A DNA stretch of 64,000 bases. It comes from Betaproteobacteria bacterium (lineage in GTDB: Bacteria; Pseudomonadota; Gammaproteobacteria; Burkholderiales; Ga0077523). The first letter of the stretch is position 1. The number at the start of each line of letters is the position of its first letter. Of the stretch, positions 37,337-46,640 are shown piece by piece. The position numbers were made by a program, and so were the translations under genes. The DNA is taken from contig JADJPK010000009.1 of assembly GCA_016713305.1 (NCBI GenBank), positions 310,001 through 374,000 on the forward strand. Reading direction: 5' to 3'. The notes below the pieces were generated by a model. That model saw nothing but the letters and a program-made list of their open reading frames with translations. It was not told where the DNA came from and did no database searches.

Positions 37337-38508
37337 GGCTTGTCTCCTTGCGTGGCCACCTGTTGCGGCACCACGTCCGCGACTCGGACGAGATCGCCTT
37401 CCTTGACGAAACCTGCGCCGGTGCCGACGACGCGGACGCCCCCGGTCAGCCCTTCCGTGACTTCCACACGGCCGGTGCGCCGGGCGCCCGTGGCGATGCG
37501 CGTGCTGTGCGCCACGTCGTCGTCGCCCAGCACGTAGACGAAGGCATAGCCGTCCCGCACGAGAATCGACGATTCGGGCAGCGACAGCGCTTCCACGCTG
37601 CCTTGCAGGATCTCTCCGCGCGCATGCTCTCCCGCCTTGAACGGCGCATCGGGCGGAAGCGAGACGTGCACGAGACCGGTGCGGGTGCCGCGGTCCACCG
37701 TGGGGGCCACGAGACGCACGTGGCCTTCGATGGAACGGCCGTCATCGACGGCGATGCGTACCGTCGCCCCGGGCTCCACTGCGGCGATGGCATGACCGGG
37801 CAGTTCCGCCTGCCACTCCAGTTCGCCATCGCGGATCACACGGAACAGTTCTGCGCCGGGCTGCACGACGGCACCGACCGTCGCAGCGCGCCGGCTCACC
37901 ACGCCGGCTGCAGGCGCCAGCACGCGCGTCTGCGCAATCCGCACTTCCAGTTCGCGAAGCTGCGCACGGGCGAAGTCCACGCGGGCGTCCGCGGACAGCG
38001 CGGCCGTGTTCTTCGTCTGTCCGGCCTCGATGCTGTAGAACCCGGCTTCCACCAGTTGCCGCGCACGGGTCAGATCGCGCTGCGCCTGGGCCTGGTCCGC
38101 CAGCGCCTGACGAAGCTGCGCTTCCTGCTGGCTCAGCATGGCGCGCAACTGGGCATCGTCGGCCCGGGCCAGCAGGTCGCCCTTGCGCACGACCGTGCCC
38201 ACGTCGACCAGGACTTCGACCAGCCGCACGCCGGAAGCATCGGACCCGACCAGCAATTCGTCGCGGGCGGCAATGGTTCCTGTCGCGGCGATGGACCGGT
38301 CGAAGGATTCCAGCATCGGTGCCACCGCCTGCACGGTGACGCTCGCCACCGGGGCGCTCCGCGGTGCGCCTTTGGACGCATCCCGGTGGACCGCCACGGC
38401 GACAGCGGTTCCGCCGGCCAGGGCGACGCCGATCAGCGCACAGAGCACACGGCGCCGCGTGCGCAGCGCGCGGGGGACCGGACCGGGGGAAGTTGCTTGG
38501 GCATTCAT
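37333..38508 (-). CDS. RND periplasmic adaptor (HlyD/MFP family)
   Basis: 391 residues from ATG 38508, preceded by GAGGAGAGAACC. A membrane anchor (RRVLCALIGVALAGGTAVAVAV, about 18-40), lipoyl half-motifs (AARDELLVGSDASGVRLVEVLVDVGTVV and the later LAPAAGVVSRRAATVG), a coiled-coil hairpin (LSQQEAQLRQALADQAQAQRDL) and a beta-barrel domain. It links the inner-membrane pump to an outer-membrane channel, which is not encoded here. Directly precedes the permease with a 4-nt overlap. Confidence 0.93.
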   Translation of the reverse strand: MNAQATSPGPVPRALRTRRRVLCALIGVALAGGTAVAVAVHRDASKGAPRSAPVASVTVQAVAPMLESFDRSIAATGTIAARDELLVGSDASGVRLVEVLVDVGTVVRKGDLLARADDAQLRAMLSQQEAQLRQALADQAQAQRDLTRARQLVEAGFYSIEAGQTKNTAALSADARVDFARAQLRELEVRIAQTRVLAPAAGVVSRRAATVGAVVQPGAELFRVIRDGELEWQAELPGHAIAAVEPGATVRIAVDDGRSIEGHVRLVAPTVDRGTRTGLVHVSLPPDAPFKAGEHARGEILQGSVEALSLPESSILVRDGYAFVYVLGDDDVAHSTRIATGARRTGRVEVTEGLTGGVRVVGTGAGFVKEGDLVRVADVVPQQVATQGDKP

Positions 38509-38551
38509 GGTTCTCTCCTCGGGGAAAGGCATCGGCAGACGGGCCGTCGGA

Positions 38552-38779
38552 TCAGGGAAACCGGATGGGGTGGACATCGACGCCGCCGGGCTCGACACCG
38601 GCAGATTCGTCGAGCAGGCAGGCGAGCAGTTCGTCGCCGGAGCGGAACTGGCGGGTCCGGCCGCTGGACATGTGTTCCAGGCGGCCCGCGATCCGGCCGG
38701 GCTCGTTCGCTTCGACACGGTCGAGCTTGAGCACGAAGCTTCGCCGGCTGGAGTGGAGGGGTTGGCGGTCGAGGGTCAT
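38552..38779 (-). CDS. Small conserved hypothetical protein upstream of the efflux operon
   Basis: 75 residues. The motif SFVLKLDR, then PGRIAGRLEHMSSGRTRQF and a LLACLLDE helix match a small conserved protein I have seen in proteobacteria next to regulators, whose function is not established. Same strand, ending 43 nt before the adaptor gene. The ribosome-binding site is weak, so the start is uncertain. Confidence 0.6.
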   Translation of the reverse strand: MTLDRQPLHSSRRSFVLKLDRVEANEPGRIAGRLEHMSSGRTRQFRSGDELLACLLDESAGVEPGGVDVHPIRFP

Positions 38780-38911
38780 GGCGGCGTACCTGTCGCGGGT
38801 GTGTCGATGGTTCGCAGCCTAGGGGGAGCCCCCCGGCAAGTCGTCAGGAAACCGTCGGGAAACGGTCGGGATGGCGTGAGCGGTCGCGCCGGTGCCCGGG
38901 CACCGGACGGC

Positions 38912-41857
38912 TCAGAGGCGGTCTTTCAGGAGGGAGTCGAGGTGGGCGAAGAGCGGGGTGTCGCGGCCTTCGGTCATGCGGTCACGGGCGGCCGCGAGGG
39001 CCTGGAAATCCGGCTCACGGGCGCTTTTCAGGGCGCAGCGGCCGGCGAGCGCCGTGAGTTCCAGCCAGGCGGCCCGCTGGCCGCGGGCCTCCGCGATGGC
39101 CTTCTCCGCGAGGTCCAGGGCCCGTCCGCCGTCGCCCAGGCCGTCCGCGCAGCGGGCACGAAGCAGCCAGAGCTGGGTCTGGTAGACACGCTCGCCGATG
39201 CGCTCCGCGAGATCGAACGCTTCGTCCAGGGTCTGCCAGGCGCGTTCCCACTCGCCCGCGAGCACCAGCGCCTCGGCCGCGTAGCCCAGCACTTCCGACC
39301 CGCCCGAGAGCATGCCCATGCGGACGTTGTGATCGAAGGCCTCGCGGATGGCGGCATGGCCGGCGTGCGGATCGCCCTGCCTGGCCTGCGCCCAGCCGCC
39401 GAACCAGCGGCTCGGGGCCCAGCCTTGCGCGATGGCCGCCTCGTCGCTCACCGTGCGCATTTCGCGGGCGAAGGCTGCGACCCCCGGCGCATCACCGATG
39501 CGCACGCCGAACAGCGATCCGAACCAGCAGACGATCATGCGGGCCATGGGTTCGCCCAGTGCCTGCGCGCGCTGCTGCGCGTGGCGGCGACGCATGCGCG
39601 CCTTGTCCACGTGCCCCATGTGAAGCAGCGGCATCGCGGCCACGGTGTGCAAGGTGACCGCAGGGTCGACGACGAACGCGGCGCTCAACTGGGCGTCCCC
39701 GAGGGATTCGCACACGGCGAGGCCCCGCTCGAGCCATTCGATCGCCTCGGGCTGGCGGCCCTGCAGGGAGTGGACCTGCCCCATCACGCTGCAGGCGGAA
39801 AGTGCGGAGGCGGGATCGCCGGAACCGGCAGCCGCGTAGGTGGCTTCGCACAGTTGCCGGGCGTCGTCGTACTCGCCGCGCACCAGGAAAGAAAGCCCCA
39901 GCCCGTGCAGCACGAGACCCCGGAGCGGATGGCCCGGCGCACGGGCGAGCAGTTCGCGCCCGCGCTGGAAGGCGTCCCGCGTTTCCAGCGAGCTCACCCC
40001 CACGACCTGGGCGGCGGCCGATCCGCGCAGCGCGCTCAGCGCGATCTCCAGCGCATCGCGTTCCGGTCTGCCGGCCAATGCAGGCAGCAAGGCCAACGCC
40101 CTCCCCGTCAGGATCATCGCCTCGGCGGGCGCGAAACGGCGCAGCGCAAGTTCGGCCGCCTCTGCGTAGTGCCCCGCCGCGGCAGGCGCTTCGTGCCCCT
40201 GTTCGAAATGCGCCGCGAGTTCGGAGGCCGTGACATTGCTGCCGCGGGATCTCGCCCGTGCCAGGGCTTCCGCCACGGCACGGTGCAGGCGTGCCCGGCC
40301 GATGGCCGTGAGCCGCTGATACAGCACGTGGCGGTGGAGCGCGTGCCTGAAACCGAACCGGCTTTCGAGCGCGCCCGCCGCAGTGCGCGCGAGAGTGCCC
40401 GGCACGAGCCAGCGCTGATGGCGCCCCAACCGCTCGCAGATCGCTTCCGCCTGCAACGGATCGAGTCCCAGCGCCTCGGCCACGATCGACGGGTCGAACT
40501 CCACGCCGCACACACTCGCGGCCTCCAGCAGCGAACGCTCCGCTTCGGGCAGCGTGGCGATCTGCCGCTCGATCACAGCCGCGAGGTTCTCGGGCACCTG
40601 CAACGCATCGAGCACCGCCGCCGCCTGATCGCCCTCGCGCTCCACCGCACCCGCGGCGCCCTCCGCGAGTTCGTCGGCCACGCTGCTCACGAAGAGCGGC
40701 AGTCCGTCGGTGCGCGCGTGCAGCGCGCGGACGAGCGTTTCGGACACGGGGTGGCCAGGTCGGCGGCCTTGCAGATACTCGCCCACCTCGAACTCCGAGA
40801 ACGGGTCCAGCACGATCTCGTCGCACAGGTTGTGCAGACGCAGCTCGTGCCGGACGGCCTTGAGCGGATGCTCCTCGGCGATCACCTCCGCGAGACGGAA
40901 GCTCGCGAGCCACATGAGGCGCGCCGGTCCGCGCCTGCGCGCCACGTGGTTGAGCAGGTGCACGGTGGCGTGGTCGCTCCAGTGCAGGTCTTCTGTCACG
41001 AGCAGCAGCGGGCGCTCTCGCGTGTAACGGTCCAGCAGCTCGCCCAGCTCCCGCAGCATGCGTTCCTGGTTCACGCCGGCCAGCTCCCGTTGCAGCGCCT
41101 CCCGATCCGGTTCGCTCACGTGCCAGGGAAGCTGCAGCAGCCAGGTGGGGGCGACGCTGCGCATGAGACCCGGCAGCGCGGGGTCGTCGGCGCACAGGGA
41201 ACCCAGCGCTTCGAGCACCGGCAGATATGGCTCGCCCGCGCCATGCTGTTCCACGCACTGCCCGTGCGCCCGGCGGGCGTCGGGCACGTCGGCGACAAAA
41301 CGCTCGATGAGGGTCGTCTTGCCGATGCCCGGCTCGCCGGCCACCCAGCAGATCTGCCGCCGGCCCTCGCGGGCCTCGCGCCAGCGGTCGTGCAGGCGGT
41401 CGAGACTCGCTCGCCGGCCCACGATGCCGCCGTGAGCGACATGGGGCACCTCGAACTGCGCCGAAGCGGAACGCCCGGGGGGGGACGGCCGAAGAGGCTG
41501 CGCGACAGAAGAGGGAGAAGCAGCCATCGGCGAGACGGCCGCGATAAACCGGTAGCCGCGGCGGGCGACGGTCTCGATGAATCGCGGTACGCGCGGATCG
41601 TCGTCCAGCGCGGCACGCAGCTCGCTGACCGTGGTCTTCAGCACGGATTCGCTCACGTGCTGATGGCCCCAGACCGCATCCAGCAGCCGGTCCTTGGCGA
41701 CGAGGCGGCCAGCGTTGCGGGCCAGTTCGCACAGAACGTCGAAGGCGCGTGGCGGCAGCGGCACAGGCCGGCCGGCCATGCTCAGGCTGGCTTCGGCTTC
41801 GTCCAGTTCGAACGCATCGAAGCGCACTCGCAGCCGGTCACTCGCGTCCAAACGCAC
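38912..41857 (-). CDS. Winged-helix transcription regulator with ATPase and TPR-like domains
   Basis: About 980 residues. The frame is open to 42142, but the winged-helix domain (OmpR/CadC type: LPPRAFDVLCELARN, VSESVLKTTVSELRAAL, ARRGYRFIA) begins soon after GTG 41857 (an alternative is GTG 41827), so I start there. Next comes a STAND-type ATPase with Walker A GEPGIGKTTL and Walker B LLLVTEDLHW, then an alpha-helical TPR-like region of about 500 residues, as in LAL/SARP-like predicted ATPases. Such proteins bind DNA when an unidentified effector or partner is present. Downstream on the same strand is the efflux operon, a plausible target. Confidence 0.85.
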   Translation of the reverse strand: MRLDASDRLRVRFDAFELDEAEASLSMAGRPVPLPPRAFDVLCELARNAGRLVAKDRLLDAVWGHQHVSESVLKTTVSELRAALDDDPRVPRFIETVARRGYRFIAAVSPMAASPSSVAQPLRPSPPGRSASAQFEVPHVAHGGIVGRRASLDRLHDRWREAREGRRQICWVAGEPGIGKTTLIERFVADVPDARRAHGQCVEQHGAGEPYLPVLEALGSLCADDPALPGLMRSVAPTWLLQLPWHVSEPDREALQRELAGVNQERMLRELGELLDRYTRERPLLLVTEDLHWSDHATVHLLNHVARRRGPARLMWLASFRLAEVIAEEHPLKAVRHELRLHNLCDEIVLDPFSEFEVGEYLQGRRPGHPVSETLVRALHARTDGLPLFVSSVADELAEGAAGAVEREGDQAAAVLDALQVPENLAAVIERQIATLPEAERSLLEAASVCGVEFDPSIVAEALGLDPLQAEAICERLGRHQRWLVPGTLARTAAGALESRFGFRHALHRHVLYQRLTAIGRARLHRAVAEALARARSRGSNVTASELAAHFEQGHEAPAAAGHYAEAAELALRRFAPAEAMILTGRALALLPALAGRPERDALEIALSALRGSAAAQVVGVSSLETRDAFQRGRELLARAPGHPLRGLVLHGLGLSFLVRGEYDDARQLCEATYAAAGSGDPASALSACSVMGQVHSLQGRQPEAIEWLERGLAVCESLGDAQLSAAFVVDPAVTLHTVAAMPLLHMGHVDKARMRRRHAQQRAQALGEPMARMIVCWFGSLFGVRIGDAPGVAAFAREMRTVSDEAAIAQGWAPSRWFGGWAQARQGDPHAGHAAIREAFDHNVRMGMLSGGSEVLGYAAEALVLAGEWERAWQTLDEAFDLAERIGERVYQTQLWLLRARCADGLGDGGRALDLAEKAIAEARGQRAAWLELTALAGRCALKSAREPDFQALAAARDRMTEGRDTPLFAHLDSLLKDRL

Positions 41858-42182
41858 CTCGTCGGGAGAACGCAGGAATGCGCCATTCCCGCGAGCGGGG
41901 ATGGTAACGCGAAGTGTTGCGCAGACACGCGACGCGAGGCCGAGTGCACTCGGCGGATCCGGAATTGGCGACGCCAGGCCGACGCACGGCGAACAGGAAA
42001 CGACTTGACCGGAGCCTGCCCTGCGCTTCCACAGGTCGAAGCTGTGCTCCGCCCGGCATCTCGAAGCGACGAAGCCGGACGGAGACCGTGACCCCGAAAC
42101 GACGAAGCCGGGCCAGAGCCCGGCTTCTCGATCACACCGCATTGCCGCGCCCGCGGGAACCGCCGGCGCGGCAGGTGCCGGA
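41858..42182. other. Intergenic region between panB and the ATPase regulator
   Basis: About 325 bp with the regulator's promoter region and a hairpin downstream of panB. Nothing else is recognised. Confidence 0.5.
42104..42127 (-). terminator. Hairpin downstream of panB
   Basis: Perfect 10-bp stem (GAAGCCGGGC with GCCCGGCTTC) around a CAGA tetraloop, 56 nt after the panB stop. On the minus strand only a short TTT follows, so it is a moderate, not strong, intrinsic terminator. Confidence 0.55.
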
Positions 42183-42977
42183 TCAGGCGAAGCAGTATTC
42201 CGGCGTGGGGAACGCGCCGCTCTTCACTTCCTTGACGAAGTTCTGCACGGCTTCCTGCACCGAGCCCGCGCCCTTCATGAAGTTCTTCACGAACTTGGCC
42301 TTCTTGCCCGGATAGATGTCCAGCATGTCGTGCAGGATGAGGATCTGGCCGGAGCAGTCGGGACCACCGCCGATGCCGATGGTGGGGATGGAAAGTTCTT
42401 CCGTGACCGCCTTGCCCAGCGGCGAAGGCACGCATTCCAGCACCAGCGCCGCGGCGCCGGCGTCCTGCAGCGCCTTGGCTTCGTTGCGCAGCCGTTGCGC
42501 CGCTTCGTCCGTCTTGCCCTGGACACGGTAGCCGCCGAGGGTGTGGACCGACTGCGGGGTGAGGCCCAGGTGGCCCATCACGGGAATGCCGCGCTGGACG
42601 AGGAAGTTGACGGTCTCGGCCATCACCAGGCCGCCTTCGAGCTTGACCATGCCCGCACCGGCGGCCATGAGCCGCGCGGCGCTCTCGAACGCCTGCTGCG
42701 GGCTCTGCTGGTAGCTGCCGAAGGACAAGTCGCCGACCACAAGCGCGCGCTGGCTGCCGCGCACGACGCAGCGGGTGTGGTAGACCATGTCGTCGATGGT
42801 CACAGGCAGCGTGGAATCGTGCCCTTGCACCACCATCCCCAGCGAATCGCCCACGAGGAACATCTCGACGCCGGCCGCGTCGCAGAGACCCGCGAAGCTC
42901 GCGTCGTAACAGGACAGCATGGTGATCTTCTCGCCTTCCTGGCGCAGTTTGTGGAGTTGGGGAATGCTGATTCTCAT
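42183..42977 (-). CDS. panB: 3-methyl-2-oxobutanoate hydroxymethyltransferase (PanB)
   Basis: 264 residues from ATG 42977, preceded by GAGGATCCC; an upstream ATG at 42995 has no such site. PanB adds a hydroxymethyl group from methylene-THF to alpha-ketoisovalerate, the first step of pantoate synthesis. Hallmarks are present: LSCYDASFA, the [11 protein letters not shown] metal/substrate loop (Asp), GDLSFGSY (second Asp), KLEGG (Glu), GHLGLTPQS and GIGIGGGP. Length is normal. No panC or panD is adjacent. Cytoplasmic. Confidence 0.97.
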   Translation of the reverse strand: MRISIPQLHKLRQEGEKITMLSCYDASFAGLCDAAGVEMFLVGDSLGMVVQGHDSTLPVTIDDMVYHTRCVVRGSQRALVVGDLSFGSYQQSPQQAFESAARLMAAGAGMVKLEGGLVMAETVNFLVQRGIPVMGHLGLTPQSVHTLGGYRVQGKTDEAAQRLRNEAKALQDAGAAALVLECVPSPLGKAVTEELSIPTIGIGGGPDCSGQILILHDMLDIYPGKKAKFVKNFMKGAGSVQEAVQNFVKEVKSGAFPTPEYCFA

Positions 42978-43129
42978 GGGATCCTCGTTCGACAAGATTC
43001 CGCCTGATCGCTCGCCACCGTGGGAACGATGCGGAAGGCTGACGGGATGTTACCCCCGCAGATGCAGAAAAGGCTTCCGAAGCTTCTGGCCTTTGGCACG
43101 GAAAGAGAAAGTTATTCTCCCCTGTACCG

Positions 43130-44508
43130 TCACGGCACCTCGGCCACCTGGTTGCCGCCCCCGCGCAGCGCCCGCGCGATGGCGTGCTCGGCCCGCTTCA
43201 CGATGTGCTGGTAGTCCGGGTGCCCGTCGTAGGTCACGACGCCGACGCTGGCCGTGATCCGCACCGGCCGGGATCCCTTGGCGGCGAAGGAATGCGCCCA
43301 GATCCGCGACCGGAGGTCGTGAGCCATCTCGTTGGCGCGCTCGCGGTCCGTCTCCACGGCCAGCACCAGGAACTGGTCGTCGGCAAAGCGGAAGGCGTGG
43401 TCCCCCGCGCGAACGAAGTCCACGATCAGGGCCGCGATCTGCCGCAGAAACAGCGTTCGAGCCTCCTCGGTGCCCGCCGCGAGATCGAGATTGTCGATCT
43501 TGACGAGGAGGAGACTGAAGCGGGAGCCCGAGGATGCATGCTGTTCCAGTTCCCGGGACAGCACGGCCGACAGGTGCCGCCGGTTCTGCAGACCCGTGGT
43601 CGCGTCCCGGCCATGGTCGGCCGCGACCAGACGCTCGAACAGGTCCGACAGCAGATAACGCACGAATTCGATCCGGCCGCGCAGGTCTTCCAGCAGCGCC
43701 TCCGTGTCTTCCGGTGTGCGGGATGGGGCGAGGAGTTGCGGCAGGATCACGCGATCGACTTCGTCCACGGTGTCGAGCACCGGCTCAAGATCGTCGTGCT
43801 CGTCGAACAACAGTTGTGACTTGTGCTTGAGCCAGGCGCCGAACTCGGATTCCGCCAGGTGCTCGATGCGGCCCATGCCGGATCGGGCGTGTAGCGCGAA
43901 CAGCAGCCGGTTGACCCAATCGGACGGGCCGCGCGCTGCCGCTCCCGTTCCAGACTGATGTCCTGCCGAAGGCCGGTCATCCGGTAGTGCTTATCGTTGC
44001 GCACGGCTTTCTGCAGTTCCCGCACGAAGGCGCTCATGATGAGCCCGTCGGCCAGATGCATGAGATCGGTCACGTACAGATGCACGCGCAGCGCCTGATC
44101 GGGAGGCAGCGGCATGCGGTCGACCACTCTGCGCATCCCGCCGGTGAGGACCCGCATGCCCATGGCCATCATGTGCGGCGCGAGCTTGATGCGCGCATGG
44201 ACCGCACCCACCTCGATCTGCTTGGAGATCACGCCGGCGAAATCGACGTCCTCGAAATTGAAGAGCTGCGTGATCCACCGCTGCAAGGACGCGCGCAATC
44301 GCCGGTTGACCACGTCGTGCGAGAGGTAGCCCTTCGCCTCCTCGTCGTGCAGCAAGACGCTGTAGAACTGCTCGGCCAGCGCCGGCGCGTCCTCCCCGAT
44401 CATGCGGCCCACCGCCTCCCTCAAGTCGGGATCGAGCGCACTGAAGATGTCCTCGAGCGCTGCCGAAGCGTGTGCCCCGACGGCGGAGGCTTCCTGATGG
44501 TCGTTCAT
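43130..44508 (-). CDS. Globin-coupled sensor with a degenerate GGDEF domain, single frameshift
   Basis: From ATG 44508 (MNDHQEASAV, after AGGGG) an N-terminal protoglobin domain carries the proximal heme ligand His104 (VGAVHARIKLAP). A middle helical region follows. Near 43922-43935 the frame shifts by one base, then the second frame gives WVNRLLFALHARSGMGRIEHL and a GGDEF-like domain (DATTGLQNRRHL, LLVKIDNLD, HAFRFADDQFLVLAVE). The signature GGDEF is replaced by FADDQ, and the normal terminal segment also differs, so cyclase activity is doubtful. Globin-coupled cyclases sense oxygen and adjust c-di-GMP. Joined length about 458 residues. Confidence 0.85.
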
Positions 44509-44707
44509 GGCGTTTCCCCTGTACTCAGCCTCGCCGTCAGATATCCGACGACGCAATCGGCAGAGCATTGCCCGCCCGGGACAATGCCCTGGAGTATCGT
44601 CGACGCGCGACACCCCGTCGCGTCCGGCAGCCCGTTCGCGCTCTCGTGGGATCTAGTTTACGGCCTGAGGGTGTTACCAGCTCAGCCTCGAACGGCCGAA
44701 CTGGAAT

Positions 44708-45466
44708 TCACATCTGCCGGAACAGGTGCGCGTAGGCGCGGCTGACGGCCACCGCATCGGGAACGCCCCGGATGCGCAGGGACAAACGGCCCGCGAGATC
44801 CCGCGAGGCCTTCTCGATGGCGCCCACCCGGGCGATGGTGTTGCGGTGGATGCGCCAGAACTCGCGCGGGTCGAGTTCCGCTTCGAGATCCTTGAGAGAC
44901 GTGCGGATGAGCCACTCCCGCTCGGCCGTGCGGACCAGGGTGTACTTGTCGGCCGCCTGGAACAGGTTCACGTCCGCCACAGGCAGGAAGCGGATCTCGT
45001 CGCGGTCCAGCACCTGCAGCCACTGCAGGTGCTCGCGCTTCGGGGCCTCGCGCGTCATGAGCTGCCGGACCAGATCGCCCAGATCGGCCGGCGCCTGGCC
45101 GAGACGAGCTTGCAGCCGCTCCACCGTCTTGGCGAGCCGCGCGGGCTCGGCGGGCTTCAACACGTAGTCGACGGCGCCCTGCTCGAAGGCGCGAATCGCG
45201 AATTCGTCGTAGGCCGTCACGAACACCACGTGCGTGGCCCCGCCGATGCGTTGGGCCGCGTCGAGGCCGGTGATGCCGGGCATGTGGATGTCGAGAAACG
45301 CCACGTCGGGACGCAACGCGAGAATCGCCTCGAGCGCCTGCGTTCCGTTCGATGCCTCGGCCAGGATCTCGAGCGCCGGCCAGCATTGCCCGAGCAGACG
45401 CTTCAGCTCGGCCAGCAACGCCGGCTCGTCGTCGGCGATGACCGCCGTGGGCCGCACGGCCGTCAC
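44708..45466 (-). CDS. LytTR-family response regulator (AlgR/LytR type)
   Basis: 252 residues from GTG 45466. Receiver domain 1-125 with acidic pair ADDEP, acceptor Asp59 (FLDIHMPG) and Lys in LKPAEP; LytTR DNA-binding domain at about 145-250 (HLQWLQVLDRDEIRFLPV, KYTLVRTAEREWLIRTSLK, FWRIHRNTIARVGAI). The GTG overlaps the kinase stop by 4 nt, so they are translated together. It likely controls the export operon directly upstream, or cell-envelope genes elsewhere. Confidence 0.93.
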   Translation of the reverse strand: MTAVRPTAVIADDEPALLAELKRLLGQCWPALEILAEASNGTQALEAILALRPDVAFLDIHMPGITGLDAAQRIGGATHVVFVTAYDEFAIRAFEQGAVDYVLKPAEPARLAKTVERLQARLGQAPADLGDLVRQLMTREAPKREHLQWLQVLDRDEIRFLPVADVNLFQAADKYTLVRTAEREWLIRTSLKDLEAELDPREFWRIHRNTIARVGAIEKASRDLAGRLSLRIRGVPDAVAVSRAYAHLFRQM

Positions 45467-46515
45467 GTCGCTGCCTCCGCGACGGGAACGCGCACGACCA
45501 CGCGCACACCGGAGGGCGTGTTGGCGCGGATCGTGAGCTCGGCCCGGCCTTCGTAGAGAGTCTGCAGCCGCTGGCGGACGTTCTCGATGCCGACTCCCGA
45601 CGAACCGCGACCGTCGAAGCCCCGTCCGTCGTCCGTCACCTCGAGCGTGACGGCATCCGGGTCACGCCGCACCGTGACGCAGACCCGGCCGCCCTCCGTC
45701 AGCGGTCCGATGCCATGCTGGATGGCGTTCTCGACGAACGGCTGGAGGATCAGTGGCGGAAACGAGATGGCGTCGACGTCGGAATCCGCCATCACCGACC
45801 ACTGGAGGCGGTCGCCCATGCGGATGGCCATGATCTCCAGGTAACGGCGCACGAGTTCCAGTTCCTGGCCCAGTGTGGTCCGTCCGGTGCGCGTGCGCTC
45901 CAGGCTGCCGCGCAGGTACGCGGTGAAATTCACGAGCATCCGCTTGGCCGTGGCAGGGTCGGTCTCGATGAGGCTCGCCACGTTGGACAGCGTGTTGAAG
46001 AGGAAGTGAGGCTCGATCTGCGCCTGTAGCGCCTTCAGCTCCGCCTCTGCCAGACGCTTGCCGGCATTGACGCGCTCGACCTCGTGCAGCCGCAGGCGCG
46101 TCTGCGTTTCTTCCAGCGTGTGACGCGAGTAGAAGAAGTAGGAGATCGCGACGCCGAAGATGAGGGCGCCCAAGAGCGAACCGGGCAGCAGCCCCTCCTC
46201 CATCTGCACCGTGCCGTACACGAGCCAGACGATGAGGTAACCGATGGCCGTGCCGGTGATTGCGCCCACGGACACGGCGATGGGCATGATGCCGGGCGTG
46301 GGCTTGGTCACGCCCCGCAGGCGCATGAGCAGATGGGTCGCCGTGAAGATCGAGACGCCGATCGCCTGCGAGAAGATGAAACTGCGCACGAGCCCGCCGC
46401 GCATGATCGCCGCGAACAGCACCGCGATGAGGGTGTCGAAGACCAGGACCAGCGCGAAGTCGCGCCGCCAGTGCAGAGGCGCGCAGCTCGTGCCGGTGGA
46501 GGCGGGATCGGTCAT
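45463..46515 (-). CDS. LytS/YehU-type sensor histidine kinase
   Basis: 350 residues from ATG 46515 (MTDPASTGTS). Four N-terminal helices (about 20-125) form the sensor, then the LytS-type His_kinase domain with acceptor His170 (QIEPHFLFNTLSN), N-box FVENAIQHG, and VTDDGRGFD. The larger open frame (to 47388) overlaps the outer-membrane gene, so the internal ATG is the real start; its ribosome-binding site is poor. It pairs with the LytTR regulator and follows the export operon after 125 nt. Confidence 0.92.
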   Translation of the reverse strand: MTDPASTGTSCAPLHWRRDFALVLVFDTLIAVLFAAIMRGGLVRSFIFSQAIGVSIFTATHLLMRLRGVTKPTPGIMPIAVSVGAITGTAIGYLIVWLVYGTVQMEEGLLPGSLLGALIFGVAISYFFYSRHTLEETQTRLRLHEVERVNAGKRLAEAELKALQAQIEPHFLFNTLSNVASLIETDPATAKRMLVNFTAYLRGSLERTRTGRTTLGQELELVRRYLEIMAIRMGDRLQWSVMADSDVDAISFPPLILQPFVENAIQHGIGPLTEGGRVCVTVRRDPDAVTLEVTDDGRGFDGRGSSGVGIENVRQRLQTLYEGRAELTIRANTPSGVRVVVRVPVAEAAT

Positions 46516-46640
46516 CTTGTCCGCGGGGATTGCGGCGGGGAATGACGAAGGCGCGCACGGGGAGAGATCCGCGTGCGCCGCGCGGCTGCCGGCCTGTGAG
46601 GGAATGGGTTTTCGCGTCGTCTCGGCACGCCGCAACCTTC

